NCBI GenBank assembly: GCA_017476425.1 | Contig: JAFUZV010000130.1 | Coordinates: 1-36,192 of the forward strand | Reading direction: 5' to 3' | DNA: 36,192 nt | Source of the DNA: Selenomonadaceae bacterium | Lineage (GTDB): Bacteria > Bacillota > Negativicutes > Selenomonadales > Selenomonadaceae | Shown: piece after piece, positions 8,980-17,618 of the stretch | Position numbering within the stretch: position 1 is the stretch's first letter | Layout: the number at the start of each line of letters is the position of its first letter | The notes under the pieces: model-generated | Told to the model about the DNA's origin: nothing | The model's database searches: none | What the model saw: the letters and a program-made list of their open reading frames with translations, nothing else | Program-made: the position numbers and the translations under genes

Positions 8980-9150
8980 CAATTAGAATGCAAATTGCAT
9001 TGACAACTCCGCACGGCTAAAGCCGGCGGATTCCTAATTCATCGAGCACTGCCTTTGTCATTTGCGACTTAGTGAAAGATCTTACACGCTCTCCAAAGGC
9101 GTTACTTCCTGTGTGTCCCACAGTAGTTATTTTAATATTTAAGCTGAATT
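8980..9150 (-). ncRNA. Probable omega-RNA (TnpB guide RNA) at the right end of the IS element
   Basis: On the minus strand, the stretch from the end of tnpB to the element's right end shows the organisation known for omega-RNAs. A small hairpin (CTGTG/CACAG at 9109-9113 and 9119-9123) is followed by about 80 bases and a GC-rich terminal hairpin (9009-9029). The element appears to end at 9000 in GTTGTCAA. The next ~20 bases (8999-8980) would be the guide, derived from flanking DNA. Boundaries are approximate: the 5' end may lie further inside tnpB. Function is by analogy with IS200/IS605 TnpB systems, not shown here. Confidence 0.5.
9009..9029 (-). other. Right-end subterminal hairpin of the IS element
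   Basis: An imperfect palindrome: outer arms CCGC/GCGG and inner arms GGCT/AGCC around a 2-base loop, with a C opposite GT bulge. Imperfect hairpins of this kind near each end are recognised by the Y1 transposase of IS200/IS605 elements and also form the last stem of omega-RNA. Confidence 0.65.
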
Positions 9151-10251
9151 TTTAATTTCTAGTGCTTTTGCCAAAATGTTTTTTGCCGCATTCTCATCTC
9201 GATCGTGCAACGCTCCACATTTTGGACATTTCCAACTTCTCACTTTCAAATCTTTAGTCAATGGATTCTTACTTCCACATTGACTACAGGTCTGACTTGA
9301 CGGGTAAAACGTCGGCACTTTAATTAAATCGCAACCATACAATATTGATTTGTAACTTAACTGTCGAAAAAATTCACCCCAACTTACGTCACTTATTGCT
9401 CTCGCTAACTTGTGATTTTTTAGTAAATTCTTCACTCTTAACGACTCAACCGCTATCGTTTGGTTTTCACGACACAATTTCGTCGTTTGTTTATGAAGAA
9501 AGTCTAACCTGGTATTTGCGATTTTTTCGTGTACTATCGCTACTTTTACCCGTTGTTTTTCGCGATTTCTACTTTCTCTCATTCGCCTTGACAATCGTTT
9601 CTGCTCTTTGATCAACTTTTTTGTCAACCGTTTCAAGATTTTAGGATTCAAAACGACATTTCCAAAATTGTCTGTGTAAAATTCTTTCAATCCTACGTCA
9701 ATTCCGATTTCTCCACCTTGATTGAGTTTGAGATCATCTGCTAAATCTTCTTCAACACATAGCGATATGAAATATTTTCCCGACGCATTTTTAGTTATCG
9801 TGGCATTTATGATCTTTCCTTTGATTTGCCTTGATTGTCTAAATTCTACTAATCCAACTTTTGGAAGATTGATATACTTGCCTTCAATTCTAATGATTTT
9901 GCTTATCGTTCGATACGTCTGTTTGTGATTGTGCTTTGATTTATATTTTGGATAGCCGTTTTTACGTTTAAAAAAGTTTTGATAGGCAGTGTCTAAATCT
10001 CTAAGTGATTGTTGCAAGGCGATTGAATCAGCTTCATTAAGCCAAAGGTGATCAATATCTCGTTTTAATTGCGTCATCAGACTGCTTGTCTTAGTATATG
10101 TTATTTTCGTTTTGTCCTTTTGATAGGATTCTTTTCTCACGGTTAAAAAGTGATTGAATACAAAGCGACAGCAGCCTAATATCCGATTAATCAAGTTTTG
10201 TTGTATGTCGTTCGGGTACAGTCTAAATTTATAGCCTTTTGTGTAATTCAC
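9139..10251 (-). CDS. tnpB: TnpB, RNA-guided nuclease of IS200/IS605 family
   Basis: A 370-residue protein from the GTG start at 10251; a longer reading frame begins at 10293 but has no better site. The N-terminal strand GYKFRLYPN is typical. The RuvC-like centre is complete: Asp185 in GIDVGLKEF, Glu269 in AVESLRVKNL, and the final Asp in HDRDENAAKNI (about 350). A four-cysteine zinc finger, CSQCG then CPKCG (322/325/342/345), lies between the second and third catalytic blocks. TnpB uses omega-RNA to cut DNA next to a short motif and helps keep the element in place. All catalytic residues are present, so it is probably active. The start codon follows a GGCGGTGATGAA ribosome binding site. Confidence 0.93.
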   Translation of the reverse strand: MNYTKGYKFRLYPNDIQQNLINRILGCCRFVFNHFLTVRKESYQKDKTKITYTKTSSLMTQLKRDIDHLWLNEADSIALQQSLRDLDTAYQNFFKRKNGYPKYKSKHNHKQTYRTISKIIRIEGKYINLPKVGLVEFRQSRQIKGKIINATITKNASGKYFISLCVEEDLADDLKLNQGGEIGIDVGLKEFYTDNFGNVVLNPKILKRLTKKLIKEQKRLSRRMRESRNREKQRVKVAIVHEKIANTRLDFLHKQTTKLCRENQTIAVESLRVKNLLKNHKLARAISDVSWGEFFRQLSYKSILYGCDLIKVPTFYPSSQTCSQCGSKNPLTKDLKVRSWKCPKCGALHDRDENAAKNILAKALEIKNSA

Positions 10252-10284
10252 TTCATCACCGCCTCTAACGATCAACTTTCTTAC

Positions 10285-10312
10285 ATTATACAATATTACA
10301 CATTTAATACAA
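10285..10312 (-). promoter_or_regulatory. Promoter of tnpB
   Basis: Minus strand TTGTAT (10312-10307) and a perfect TATAAT (10290-10285), 16 bases apart, lie about 35 bases upstream of the GTG start. Transcripts from here would read through tnpB and the omega-RNA towards the glycan operon. Confidence 0.6.
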
Positions 10313-10340
10313 GATCATTTAAAATTTTTGAAAAAAATTT

Positions 10341-10368
10341 GCGGCTTATATCTATTACGCCGCTTTTT
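10341..10368 (+). terminator. Terminator-like hairpin between tnpB and the amino acid transporter
   Basis: GCGGC (10341-10345) pairs with GCCGC (10359-10363) across a 13-base loop, followed by five Ts. On the other strand AAATTTTTTT follows, so it could work in both directions. No plus-strand gene ends here now. It may be a leftover of the pre-insertion arrangement, or part of the left end of the IS element. Confidence 0.4.
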
Positions 10369-10451
10369 GATAAAATTTTTTTTTGCATTCGTAATGATGA
10401 GAGAGAAAAATTTTTGATCGAAAGAGAAAATTTTTTATAAAATGAAATTGC

Positions 10452-10480
10452 TTGCAAAGATTTTTCTGTGATAGTATAAT
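10452..10480 (+). promoter_or_regulatory. Promoter of the amino acid ABC transporter operon
   Basis: TTGCAA (10452-10457) and a perfect TATAAT (10475-10480), spaced by 17 bases, lie 46 bases before the ATG at 10527. No terminator or second strong promoter is seen until after the ATPase gene, so it probably drives all four transporter genes. Confidence 0.65.
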
Positions 10481-10526
10481 TCAAAAAGTTGTGTTGAAAA
10501 AAATTTTTAGTGAGGAATGTTTTTTT

Positions 10527-11330
10527 ATGAAAATCAAAATTCTTTTTATGATTATGGTTTTTATGTTATCAATTTTTTCCGGCGGCTGTGGTGAACAATC
10601 AGCAAAAGACAATGAGCCACAAAAAAAGGTTGTCGTTGGATTAGATGAAAGTTTTCCGCCGTTCGGCTTTAAAGATGATTCCGGTAAATTCGTAGGCTTT
10701 GATATTGATCTTGCAAAAGAGACAATGAAGCGTCTTAATTATGAAGTTGAATTTAAAGCGATCGACTGGGCTAACAAACAGCAAGAATTAGATTCAGGAA
10801 ATATAGATATGATTTGGAATGGTTTAGAGATCACCGACGAACGAAAAGAAAATATTTTATTTACAAAGCCTTATTTAAATAGCGGCTTGATCGTCTTTAC
10901 ATTAAAGAATCGTCAAGAAAAGATCATTGATAAAAATTCACTCGTAGGAAAAATTATCGGTCTTCAAAAGGATTCAACCGGCGAAATGCACCTTAACAAC
11001 GACGAAAATTTAAAAAATTCTTTGCAAGAGATAAAATTATATGCTGATGCGCCGAATGCACTTGAGGATTTGAAGAATGGCAAAATTGATGCGGCAATTT
11101 GTGATGAAATGAATGGTATTTATTACATTTTCCAGCATAATTTGAAGAATGACATTGAAGTTACAAATATTTTTATAGGTGAAAAAGGTGATATTGCAGT
11201 TGGTTTTAGAAAGAATGATACTGCTTTGCGTGACGAAGTGCAGAAGACTTTAGACGAAATGATCAAAGACGGCACGGCAAAGAAAATTTCTGAACAATGG
11301 TTTGGTGAAGACTTGATCATTAAAAATTAA
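10527..11330 (+). CDS. Amino acid ABC transporter substrate-binding lipoprotein (first copy)
   Basis: A 267-residue protein. Its lipoprotein signal ends in the lipobox FSGGC (Cys21), so it is anchored to a membrane. The mature part is a family 3 solute-binding protein: VVVGLDESFPPFGF near the N-terminus, GFDIDLAKE (the ligand-carboxylate/arginine region family) and the C-terminal KKISEQWFG. It captures a polar amino acid for the downstream permease; the substrate is not resolved. The start is the ATG at 10527 with a GAGGA ribosome binding site, because this is where the signal peptide begins. It is clearly a paralogue of the next gene, with near-identical C-terminal ends. Its stop codon lies in a heptamer repeat element. 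Confidence 0.9.
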   Translation: MKIKILFMIMVFMLSIFSGGCGEQSAKDNEPQKKVVVGLDESFPPFGFKDDSGKFVGFDIDLAKETMKRLNYEVEFKAIDWANKQQELDSGNIDMIWNGLEITDERKENILFTKPYLNSGLIVFTLKNRQEKIIDKNSLVGKIIGLQKDSTGEMHLNNDENLKNSLQEIKLYADAPNALEDLKNGKIDAAICDEMNGIYYIFQHNLKNDIEVTNIFIGEKGDIAVGFRKNDTALRDEVQKTLDEMIKDGTAKKISEQWFGEDLIIKN

Positions 11331-11360
11331 GAATGCAAAATTAATTTAGAATGCAGAATT
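11329..11360 (+). repeat. 32-base heptamer repeat element, copy 1
   Basis: One degenerate arm of the window's repeat family, built of 7-base units around GAATGCA and ending in AATT. It overlaps the TAA of the first lipoprotein gene and precedes the ribosome binding site of the second. Confidence 0.6.
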
Positions 11361-11399
11361 AAAATTTAATAAATAAAAAAATTTTGGAGGTTTTACAAA

Positions 11400-12215
11400 G
11401 TGAAAATCAAAAATTTATTGATGATGGCGGCTCTTGCAGCTTGCACAATTTTAACCGGCTGCGGTGGACAAGAAGGCGGCGGCAATGATAAGGCGGCTAA
11501 CTCCGGTCAAAAGATCGTTGTAGGTCTTGATGATGAATTTCCGCCGATGGGTTTTCGTGATGAGAAAAATAATATCGTTGGCTTTGATGTCGATCTTGCT
11601 AAAGAGGCGGCTAAACGTCTTGGACGTGAAGTCGAATTTAAAGCGATCGACTGGTCAAGTAAAGAGGCTGAACTTAAAAGCAAAAGAATTGACGTACTTT
11701 GGAATGGTTTAGACATTACGCCTGAACGTGAAGAAAATATGCTTTTCTCTGATCCTTATATGGAGAATCGTCAGATTGTTTTTGTTCGTAAAGGTGAAAC
11801 TCCGGGATCAATCGCTAATGGTGAAGGTCTCAACGGTTTAACCGTCGGAACTCAAGCGGCATCAACTGCTGAAGCATATTTCAATGAAAACGAAGGCATC
11901 AAAAACGGAATGAAAGAACTTAAAACTTACGGCGATTATACAAGTGCTTTAATGGATCTTGAAAATGGTCGTCTTGATGCAGTTGTTTGTGATGAGATCG
12001 TTGGACGTTACTATATCAGCAAGCACCCGGAGAAGATCGAAGCACTTGACATAACGATCGGTCCGATCAGTCAATTTGGTATTGCCTTCAGAAAAGATGA
12101 TACTGCTCTTCGTGATGAAGTCCAAAAAGTGTTTGATGAAATGGTCAAAGATGGCGCAGCTAAGAAAATTTCTGAACAATGGTTTGGAAAAGATTTATTG
12201 AAGACTAAACAATAA
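11400..12215 (+). CDS. Amino acid ABC transporter substrate-binding lipoprotein (second copy)
   Basis: A 271-residue protein starting at GTG 11400 behind GGAGG. The signal peptide ends in lipobox LTGC (Cys21). As in the first copy, the mature domain is a family 3 solute-binding protein (VVGLDDEFPPMGF, GFDVDLAKEA, KKISEQWFG). The paralogues agree across their whole length, which indicates tandem duplication. They differ mainly in the mid-domain (residues about 130-170) and in a Gly-rich linker after the lipidated cysteine here. Two binding proteins feeding one permease usually broadens the substrate range. The substrate is unknown. Confidence 0.9.
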   Translation: MKIKNLLMMAALAACTILTGCGGQEGGGNDKAANSGQKIVVGLDDEFPPMGFRDEKNNIVGFDVDLAKEAAKRLGREVEFKAIDWSSKEAELKSKRIDVLWNGLDITPEREENMLFSDPYMENRQIVFVRKGETPGSIANGEGLNGLTVGTQAASTAEAYFNENEGIKNGMKELKTYGDYTSALMDLENGRLDAVVCDEIVGRYYISKHPEKIEALDITIGPISQFGIAFRKDDTALRDEVQKVFDEMVKDGAAKKISEQWFGKDLLKTKQ

Positions 12216-12263
12216 TCGTCGATTGTTGAACCAAAAATATAAATTGATATTGAGGAAAATTTA

Positions 12264-12920
12264 TTGGAAAGTTTATTTGAAAAATATCTTGATATGACTC
12301 TGCTGATCTGCAAAGGTGCAGGTATTACACTTGAAATATTCATAGTTACATTAGTATTATCATTGCCGATCGGTGGATTAGCAGCACTTGGAAAACTTTC
12401 GACATTTAAGCCGCTGCGTTATCTTATGGAATTTTACGTCTGGATAATGCGCGGCACTCCGTTAATGTTGCAATTACTCTTTGTCTATTACGCTTTGCCG
12501 GTTGTCGGTATCAAATTATCAGACATATCGGCGGCACTCTTAGCATTTACGTTGAATTATGCGGCTTATTTCGCTGAAATTTTTCGTTCAGGACTGCAAG
12601 CAATACCACGTGGACAATTTGAAGCGGCAAAAGTTCTCGGCTTGCCTCATTGGCACACGATGAAAAGAATTGTTTTCCCGCAAGTTTTAAGAATTGTTTT
12701 GCCGCCGATCTCAAATGAAACGATCAACCTTGTTAAAGATACTTCATTGATCTATATTTTAGCGATGAATGATCTTTTGAGAGTAGCAAGGACGATCGTG
12801 CAGCGTGAATTTGATATGACACCGTTTGTAATTGCGGCTGTATTCTATCTTGCTATGACAGCAATTTTAACTTGGGCTTTTAAGAAGTTAGAGGCTTATT
12901 ACGGAAAATACGACGCTTAA
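12264..12920 (+). CDS. Polar amino acid ABC transporter permease
   Basis: A 218-residue inner-membrane protein of the His/Glu/Gln/Arg uptake family. It has five hydrophobic segments and the cytoplasmic EAA loop, seen as FRSGLQAIPRGQFEAAKVLG, which contacts the ATPase. The family's opening VWIMRGTPLMLQL is also present. It starts at TTG 12264 with a GAGGA ribosome binding site. It lies 48 bases after the second binding protein and 64 bases before the ATPase. It probably acts as a homodimer because no second permease gene is present. Confidence 0.92.
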   Translation: MESLFEKYLDMTLLICKGAGITLEIFIVTLVLSLPIGGLAALGKLSTFKPLRYLMEFYVWIMRGTPLMLQLLFVYYALPVVGIKLSDISAALLAFTLNYAAYFAEIFRSGLQAIPRGQFEAAKVLGLPHWHTMKRIVFPQVLRIVLPPISNETINLVKDTSLIYILAMNDLLRVARTIVQREFDMTPFVIAAVFYLAMTAILTWAFKKLEAYYGKYDA

Positions 12921-12923
12921 TTT

Positions 12924-12955
12924 AATGTAGAATGCAGAATGCAGAATGTAGAATT
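12924..12955 (+). repeat. 32-base heptamer repeat element, copy 2
   Basis: Perfectly phased units AGAATGC, AGAATGC, AGAATGT ending in AGAATT, in the gap between the permease and ATPase genes. A single arm with no inverted partner. Confidence 0.75.
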
Positions 12956-12984
12956 AAATAAATGATCTTTAAAGGAAGTAATCT

Positions 12985-13734
12985 ATGGCTGAAACTATGT
13001 TAGAATTGACGAGCATACATAAATATTTTGGTGATAATCAAGTTTTGCGTGGAATTGATCTTGTTGTCGATAAAGGTGAAGTCGTTGCAATTCTAGGACC
13101 CAGCGGATCAGGAAAGTCGACAATGCTCCGCTGCATAAATCATCTTGAGACGATCGACAAAGGTGACATCAAAATTAAAAATCAAATTCTTGTTGAAAAT
13201 GGTGTTTACGTTGATGAAAAAACTCAACGTGAAGTTTTGGCGGCAACCGGAATGGTTTTTCAGCAATTTAATTTGTTTCCACATATGACGGTTTTAGAAA
13301 ATTTGATCGAAGCACCAATTTATGTAAAAAATATTTCTAAAGAAGAGGCGATCAAAACCGCTGAAAATCTTTTAGCGAAAGTTGGATTGAGTGAAGTCCG
13401 TGATCGTTATCCTGCACGTTTAAGCGGTGGACAACAACAGCGTGTAGCGATCGCAAGAGCTTTAGCAATGAAACCGGATATCTTGCTGTTCGATGAGCCG
13501 ACAAGCGCACTTGATCCTGAATTAACCGGCGAAGTTTTAAAAACGATGAGAGAATTAGCGGCGGAACATATGACAATGATTGTTGTAACTCACGAAATGG
13601 CTTTTGCTCGTGAGGCGGCGAGCCGTGTGATCTTTATGGCTGGCGGCGTGATCGTTGAAGAAAATGATCCCGAAACTTTTTTCACTAATCCAAAAGAAGA
13701 AAGAACTAAAACTTTTTTAAGAAATATGCTTTGA
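12985..13734 (+). CDS. glnQ: Polar amino acid ABC transporter ATPase (GlnQ-type)
   Basis: A 249-residue ATPase with Walker [10 protein letters not shown] (38-46), Q-loop [10 protein letters not shown], signature LSGGQQQR (146-153), Walker B ILLFDE (166-171) and the switch histidine in VVTHEMAFA. Family features include TSALDPEL after Walker B. It powers the upstream permease. ATG 12985 follows AAAGGAAG. An extra stretch of about 12 residues ([13 protein letters not shown]) lies between Walker A and the Q-loop, as in some GlnQ relatives. It is the last gene of the transporter operon; its stop codon overlaps the -35 box of the amidase promoter. Confidence 0.93.
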   Translation: MAETMLELTSIHKYFGDNQVLRGIDLVVDKGEVVAILGPSGSGKSTMLRCINHLETIDKGDIKIKNQILVENGVYVDEKTQREVLAATGMVFQQFNLFPHMTVLENLIEAPIYVKNISKEEAIKTAENLLAKVGLSEVRDRYPARLSGGQQQRVAIARALAMKPDILLFDEPTSALDPELTGEVLKTMRELAAEHMTMIVVTHEMAFAREAASRVIFMAGGVIVEENDPETFFTNPKEERTKTFLRNML

Positions 13735-13758
13735 CAATTTTATCTACTGTGATATAAT
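13731..13758 (+). promoter_or_regulatory. Promoter of the amidase gene
   Basis: Perfect TTGACA (13731-13736) and perfect TATAAT (13753-13758) with a 16-base spacer. The -35 box contains the TGA stop of the preceding ATPase gene, so the two transcription units are packed with no gap. Confidence 0.78.
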
Positions 13759-13837
13759 GAAAATAGAGTGAATGATCGATTATGTGAAAAATTTTTTTGA
13801 CGATCAAAATTAATTAAAACTCTGAAGGAGGTATTCG

Positions 13838-15175
13838 ATGGTTAAAAGATTGCTGTCAAGCCTCCTGATTTTTTTTGCAATGGTAACGATCATTCAAGTT
13901 GCTCAGGCGGCTGATAATTCATTTTCAAAACGTGTATCAAATATGGCAGAAATTAAAAATTTAAGATACAACGCAGGCAACGGCAGAATCAGAATTGTTC
14001 TTGATATAACAAAAAATCTTGAATACGATGTGCTTTATCTTGAAAATCCATCAAGAATTGTTATTGATATGAAAGATGCTTGGCTGTCTAACAATGTGCC
14101 GAAAGAAATTGAACTTAATTCAACGGCGGCATCAAAAATTCGTATCGGACAATTTGATAAATCGAAAGTTCGACTTGTGATAGAAACTTTAGCGGAAAAT
14201 AAAATTTTTATTCTTGACGGCGGTTCGGCAGGCAAGAGATTAGTTATTGATATTGGTGCTGATGCTGAAAAATCTAATTTCGATCAAAAAGTCAACGAAA
14301 ATAAAGATGATGAAGTCGATAAACCTTTTAAAAATGATCAGATCGACACTCAACCGATCAAAAATGATCCGTCGGACATTGGAAAAGTTCCTGACGGCAT
14401 TCCGAGTCTAACGCCTAAAGATAAAGAAGATCAAACTGATAAAGATAAGAAGAAGGACAAGAAAGATAAAAAGGATAAAAAAGATAAGAAAGATAAAAAA
14501 GATGATAAGTCTGATGATGATGATAAGGATAAGGATAAGGACAATGACAAAAAGAAAGATAAAAATGAGATCGATAATAAATTAGATGAATTAACGACGC
14601 TCAAAGGCAAGAAGATTGTTATTGATCCCGGACACGGCGGAAATGATCCTGGTGCGATTGGTCCGAGTGGTGTTATGGAAAAAACTGTTACATTAAAAGT
14701 TTCTTTAGAACTTGAAAAATTATTGCTTGACGAAGGCGCAGAAGTTATTATGACTCGTCGAACTGATACCGAAGTTGATGTAAAAGGTCGTAATGCAACC
14801 GCCGTTGAAGAATTGAAATCTCGCTGTGAAGTTGCAAACGAAATTAAGGCTGATATTTTCATATCGATTCACGCTGATAGTTTTACAAATCCTGCGTCAC
14901 GTGGTACAACGACATATTATTTCAGCGGCGGAAGTCCGAAAGGTAAAAAACTTGCTGAATGTATCAGAGTAGCATTAATTGAACAGATCAAGACACCAGA
15001 TCGCAAAACTCATCCTTGTAATTTTTATGTCGTAAGAAATACTGATATGCCGGCGACTCTTGTGGAACTTGGTTTCATTTCTAATCCTCTTGAAGAAAGT
15101 TTATTAAATTCAAAAGAAGGTGCTGAAAAAGCAGCGCAAGGAATTTTTGACGGAATAGAAGATTATTTCGGATAA
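13838..15175 (+). CDS. amiC: N-acetylmuramoyl-L-alanine amidase with AMIN domain
   Basis: A 445-residue exported cell-wall amidase. A signal peptide ends near AQA (residue 24). An AMIN domain (about 38-140) targets the enzyme to peptidoglycan or the septum. A very long charged linker of Lys-Asp repeats (about 195-245) leads to an amidase_3 zinc domain (about 257-443). The zinc/catalytic residues are visible: H266 in DPGHGGNDPG, E281 in MEKTV, H345 in SIHADS, E410 in TLVELGF. It cleaves the bond between MurNAc and the stem peptide and usually acts in daughter-cell separation. The ribosome binding site is AAGGAGG. The symbol is by family resemblance only. Confidence 0.9.
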   Translation: MVKRLLSSLLIFFAMVTIIQVAQAADNSFSKRVSNMAEIKNLRYNAGNGRIRIVLDITKNLEYDVLYLENPSRIVIDMKDAWLSNNVPKEIELNSTAASKIRIGQFDKSKVRLVIETLAENKIFILDGGSAGKRLVIDIGADAEKSNFDQKVNENKDDEVDKPFKNDQIDTQPIKNDPSDIGKVPDGIPSLTPKDKEDQTDKDKKKDKKDKKDKKDKKDKKDDKSDDDDKDKDKDNDKKKDKNEIDNKLDELTTLKGKKIVIDPGHGGNDPGAIGPSGVMEKTVTLKVSLELEKLLLDEGAEVIMTRRTDTEVDVKGRNATAVEELKSRCEVANEIKADIFISIHADSFTNPASRGTTTYYFSGGSPKGKKLAECIRVALIEQIKTPDRKTHPCNFYVVRNTDMPATLVELGFISNPLEESLLNSKEGAEKAAQGIFDGIEDYFG

Positions 15176-15205
15176 AAAAATTTTTAAATCAGATCAAAAA
15201 AAAAA

Positions 15206-15246
15206 ATACTGTCGAGAATCTTAAATGATCCTTCGGCAGTATTTTT
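15206..15246. terminator. Bidirectional terminator between amidase and mutB
   Basis: ATACTG (from 15206) pairs with CAGTAT (ending 15242), extended by TCGAG/CTTCG with wobble pairs. It is followed by TTTTT on the plus strand and preceded by eleven As, which give a T-run on the minus strand. It serves both convergent genes. Confidence 0.75.
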
Positions 15247-15318
15247 AATTCGAAATTAAGAATGCGGAATGCGGAATTGAAAAAATAATTCCTAATTCCG
15301 AATTCCGAATTCCGAATT
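15247..15318. repeat. Inverted pair of 32-base heptamer arms
   Basis: The left arm (15247-15278) and right arm (15287-15318) are each 32 bases, start and end in AATT, and are reverse complements at about 26 of 32 positions around an 8-base A-rich loop. The right arm is nearly pure AATTCCG units and contains two GAATTC sites. The element lies just downstream of mutB and could fold into a long hairpin in RNA. Confidence 0.8.
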
Positions 15319-15321
15319 AGC

Positions 15322-17520
15322 TCAACCGGCTTCTTCTTCTTTAGCACGATCGATTAACAAATTCAAAAGTTTAATTCCGGCTTCAGGGATATTTGTTCCT
15401 GGAGCAAAGATCGCAACTGCACCGTGTTGATATAAAAAGTCATAATCTTGAACAGGAATAACTCCGCCGATCGCAACCATAATATCTTCACGACCAAGTT
15501 TTTTAAGTTCTTCGACGAGTTCCGGCAATAAAGTATTATGACCGGCAGCAAGACTTGAAAAACCGACCATATGAACATCATTATCAACAGCATCTTGTGC
15601 AGTTTCAGCAGGCGTTTGGAAGAGCGGACCTACATCAACGTCCCAGCCCATATCAGCGAATGAAGATGCAATGACTTTTTGTCCACGATCGTGACCGTCT
15701 TGACCCATCTTAGCAACGAAAATTCTCGGACGACGACCGGTAAGTTTTTCAAATTCATCAGCTTTTGCACGAGCTTTATCAAGTTCCGTTTGATCTTTAA
15801 ATTCACCGGAATAAACGCCGCTGATCGTGTGAATAGTTGCTTGATAACGTCCGGAAACTTTTTCAATCGCATCAGAAATTTCACCGAGTGAACAACGAAC
15901 ACGAGCCGCCTCAACAGCACATTCAAGCAAGTTACCATTGTCACGAGATTCAGCCGCTTTAGTAATTGCCTCAAGTGCTGCACGTACATCATCTTCATTA
16001 CGTTCTGCACGGAGTTTATTAAGGCGTTCCACTTGCGAATTTCTAACAGCAGTATTATCGATAGCAAGAATTTCAAGCGGATCTTCTTTATCAAGACGAT
16101 ATTTATTGAGACCAACGATCGTTTCATTGTTAGAATCAATACGAGCTTGACGACGTGCCGCCGCCTCTTCAATTCTCATCTTCGGTAAACCTGTCGGAAT
16201 AGCTTTAGCCATACCGCCGAGCTGTTCCACTTCTTGAATATGAGCCCAAGCACGACGAATAATTTCATTCGTGAGAGCCTCAACGTAATAGGAGCCGCCC
16301 CAAGGATCGATAATTTTACAAACTTTCGTTTCATCTTGAATATAAAGTTGAGTATTTCTAGCGATACGAGCACTAAAGTCAGTCGGTAAAGCGATCGCCT
16401 CGTCAAGTGCATTCGTATGAAGTGATTGAGTATGACCGAGAGCCGCACCCATAGCTTCCATAGCAGTACGAGCAATGTTGTTAAATGGATCTTGTGCAGT
16501 GAGTGACCATCCGGACGTTTGGCAATGAGTACGAAGTGCCATTGATTTAGGTTGAGTGCCGCCTTGTGATTTAACAATCTTAGCCCAGAGGACACGAGCC
16601 GCACGCATTTTAGCAACTTCCATAAAGTAATTTTTGCCGATCGCCCAGAAGAAACTCAAACGCTTTGCAAAAGCATCAACTGCTAAACCGGCATTTTTAC
16701 CTGTACGAATGTATTCAAGACCGTCAGCAAGCGTGTAAGCAAGTTCAATATCAGCAGGCGCACCGGCTTCTTGCATATGATAGCCGCTGATTGAAATTGA
16801 ATTGAATTTCGGCATATATTTAGTTGTATACTCAAAAATATCACCGATAATTCTCATTGACATATCAGGCGGATAAATGTAAGTATTACGAACCATAAAT
16901 TCTTTGAGAATATCATTCTGGATCGTTCCTGCAAGGATCGATTTGTCAACGCCTTGTTCAATACCACTTTGAATGAAGAATGCAAGAATCGGCAAAACAG
17001 CACCATTCATTGTCATTGATACGGACATTTGATCAAGCGGAATACCACTGAAAAGAATATTCATATCAAGCATTGAACAGACACTAACACCGGCTTTACC
17101 AACATCACCGAAAACTCTGGGATTATCAGCATCATAACCGCGATGAGTCGGAAGATCGAAAGCGATCGAAAGACCTTTTTGACCGGCGGCGAGGTTACGA
17201 CGATAGAAAGCATTTGACTCTTCAGCCGTTGAAAAACCTGCGTATTGACGAACAGTCCAAGGTCTGAAAACATACATTGTTGCATAAGGTCCACGCAAGA
17301 ATGGCGGAATACCACTTACAAAATCAAGGTGATTCATATGATCATATTCGTCGTGAGTATAAAGCGGTTTAACCGGAATATGTTCCATTGTGCGTTCAAT
17401 GAGTGAATCATAATTAGCGGCAGCCGCTTTTTCAAATTGCGTTTTCCATTCAGCCTCTGACTGTTGCGGCGCATTACTTAAATTTATTTTAGTGAAATCA
17501 GGATTCTGAAATTCAGCCAT
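15322..17520 (-). CDS. mutB: Methylmalonyl-CoA mutase large (catalytic, B12-binding) subunit
   Basis: A 732-residue protein with full family length. The N-terminal TIM-barrel domain holds the substrate channel ([44 protein letters not shown]). The C-terminal cobalamin domain carries the base-off ligand motif D608-G-H610-D-R-G613 and the later GGVIP loop. The enzyme interconverts succinyl-CoA and methylmalonyl-CoA, here probably in the succinate-to-propionate pathway. It acts with the small subunit encoded upstream, separated by a hydrolase gene. ATG 17520 has an AGAAGTGA ribosome binding site. No decarboxylase or epimerase gene of the pathway is in the window. Confidence 0.96.
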   Translation of the reverse strand: MAEFQNPDFTKINLSNAPQQSEAEWKTQFEKAAAANYDSLIERTMEHIPVKPLYTHDEYDHMNHLDFVSGIPPFLRGPYATMYVFRPWTVRQYAGFSTAEESNAFYRRNLAAGQKGLSIAFDLPTHRGYDADNPRVFGDVGKAGVSVCSMLDMNILFSGIPLDQMSVSMTMNGAVLPILAFFIQSGIEQGVDKSILAGTIQNDILKEFMVRNTYIYPPDMSMRIIGDIFEYTTKYMPKFNSISISGYHMQEAGAPADIELAYTLADGLEYIRTGKNAGLAVDAFAKRLSFFWAIGKNYFMEVAKMRAARVLWAKIVKSQGGTQPKSMALRTHCQTSGWSLTAQDPFNNIARTAMEAMGAALGHTQSLHTNALDEAIALPTDFSARIARNTQLYIQDETKVCKIIDPWGGSYYVEALTNEIIRRAWAHIQEVEQLGGMAKAIPTGLPKMRIEEAAARRQARIDSNNETIVGLNKYRLDKEDPLEILAIDNTAVRNSQVERLNKLRAERNEDDVRAALEAITKAAESRDNGNLLECAVEAARVRCSLGEISDAIEKVSGRYQATIHTISGVYSGEFKDQTELDKARAKADEFEKLTGRRPRIFVAKMGQDGHDRGQKVIASSFADMGWDVDVGPLFQTPAETAQDAVDNDVHMVGFSSLAAGHNTLLPELVEELKKLGREDIMVAIGGVIPVQDYDFLYQHGAVAIFAPGTNIPEAGIKLLNLLIDRAKEEEAG

Positions 17521-17540
17521 TTATATATCACTTCTTTCTT

Positions 17541-17618
17541 AATTCGGAATGCGTAGTTCGGAATGCGGAATTAATTAAAAATCAACAATTCCGAATTTCG
17601 CATTCCTAATTCCTAATT
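17541..17618. repeat. Inverted pair of 32-base heptamer arms between mutB and the hydrolase gene
   Basis: The arms 17541-17572 and 17587-17618 are each 32 bases bounded by AATT and are reverse complements at about three quarters of positions, with a 14-base loop. The right arm reaches into the hydrolase coding region and supplies its TAG stop codon. Confidence 0.78.

Larger units (their letters stand above)
9000..10320 (-). mobile_element. IS200/IS605-type element with solo tnpB
   Basis: The element contains an intact tnpB, its own promoter and a right end with the characteristic subterminal hairpin and GTTGTCAA terminus. No tnpA (Y1 transposase) is present, so it would need one in trans to move. 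The right end is placed at 9000 with fair confidence. The left end is uncertain and put just beyond the tnpB promoter; IS605-type elements lack terminal inverted repeats and target duplications, so it cannot be fixed by eye. Confidence 0.7.

Noticed and set aside
9345-9611. Plus-strand open frames opposite tnpB
   Set aside because: They are antisense to a clearly conserved protein with complete catalytic motifs and have no ribosome binding sites.
10341-10368. Hairpin taken as the definite left end of the IS element
   Set aside because: It looks equally like a terminator, and nothing in the sequence fixes the IS boundary; kept only as a terminator-like feature.
14431-14862. A Ser/Leu/Phe-rich minus-strand open frame opposite the amidase gene
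   Set aside because: It is the antisense reading of the Lys-Asp linker and amidase domain; low complexity with no ribosome binding site.
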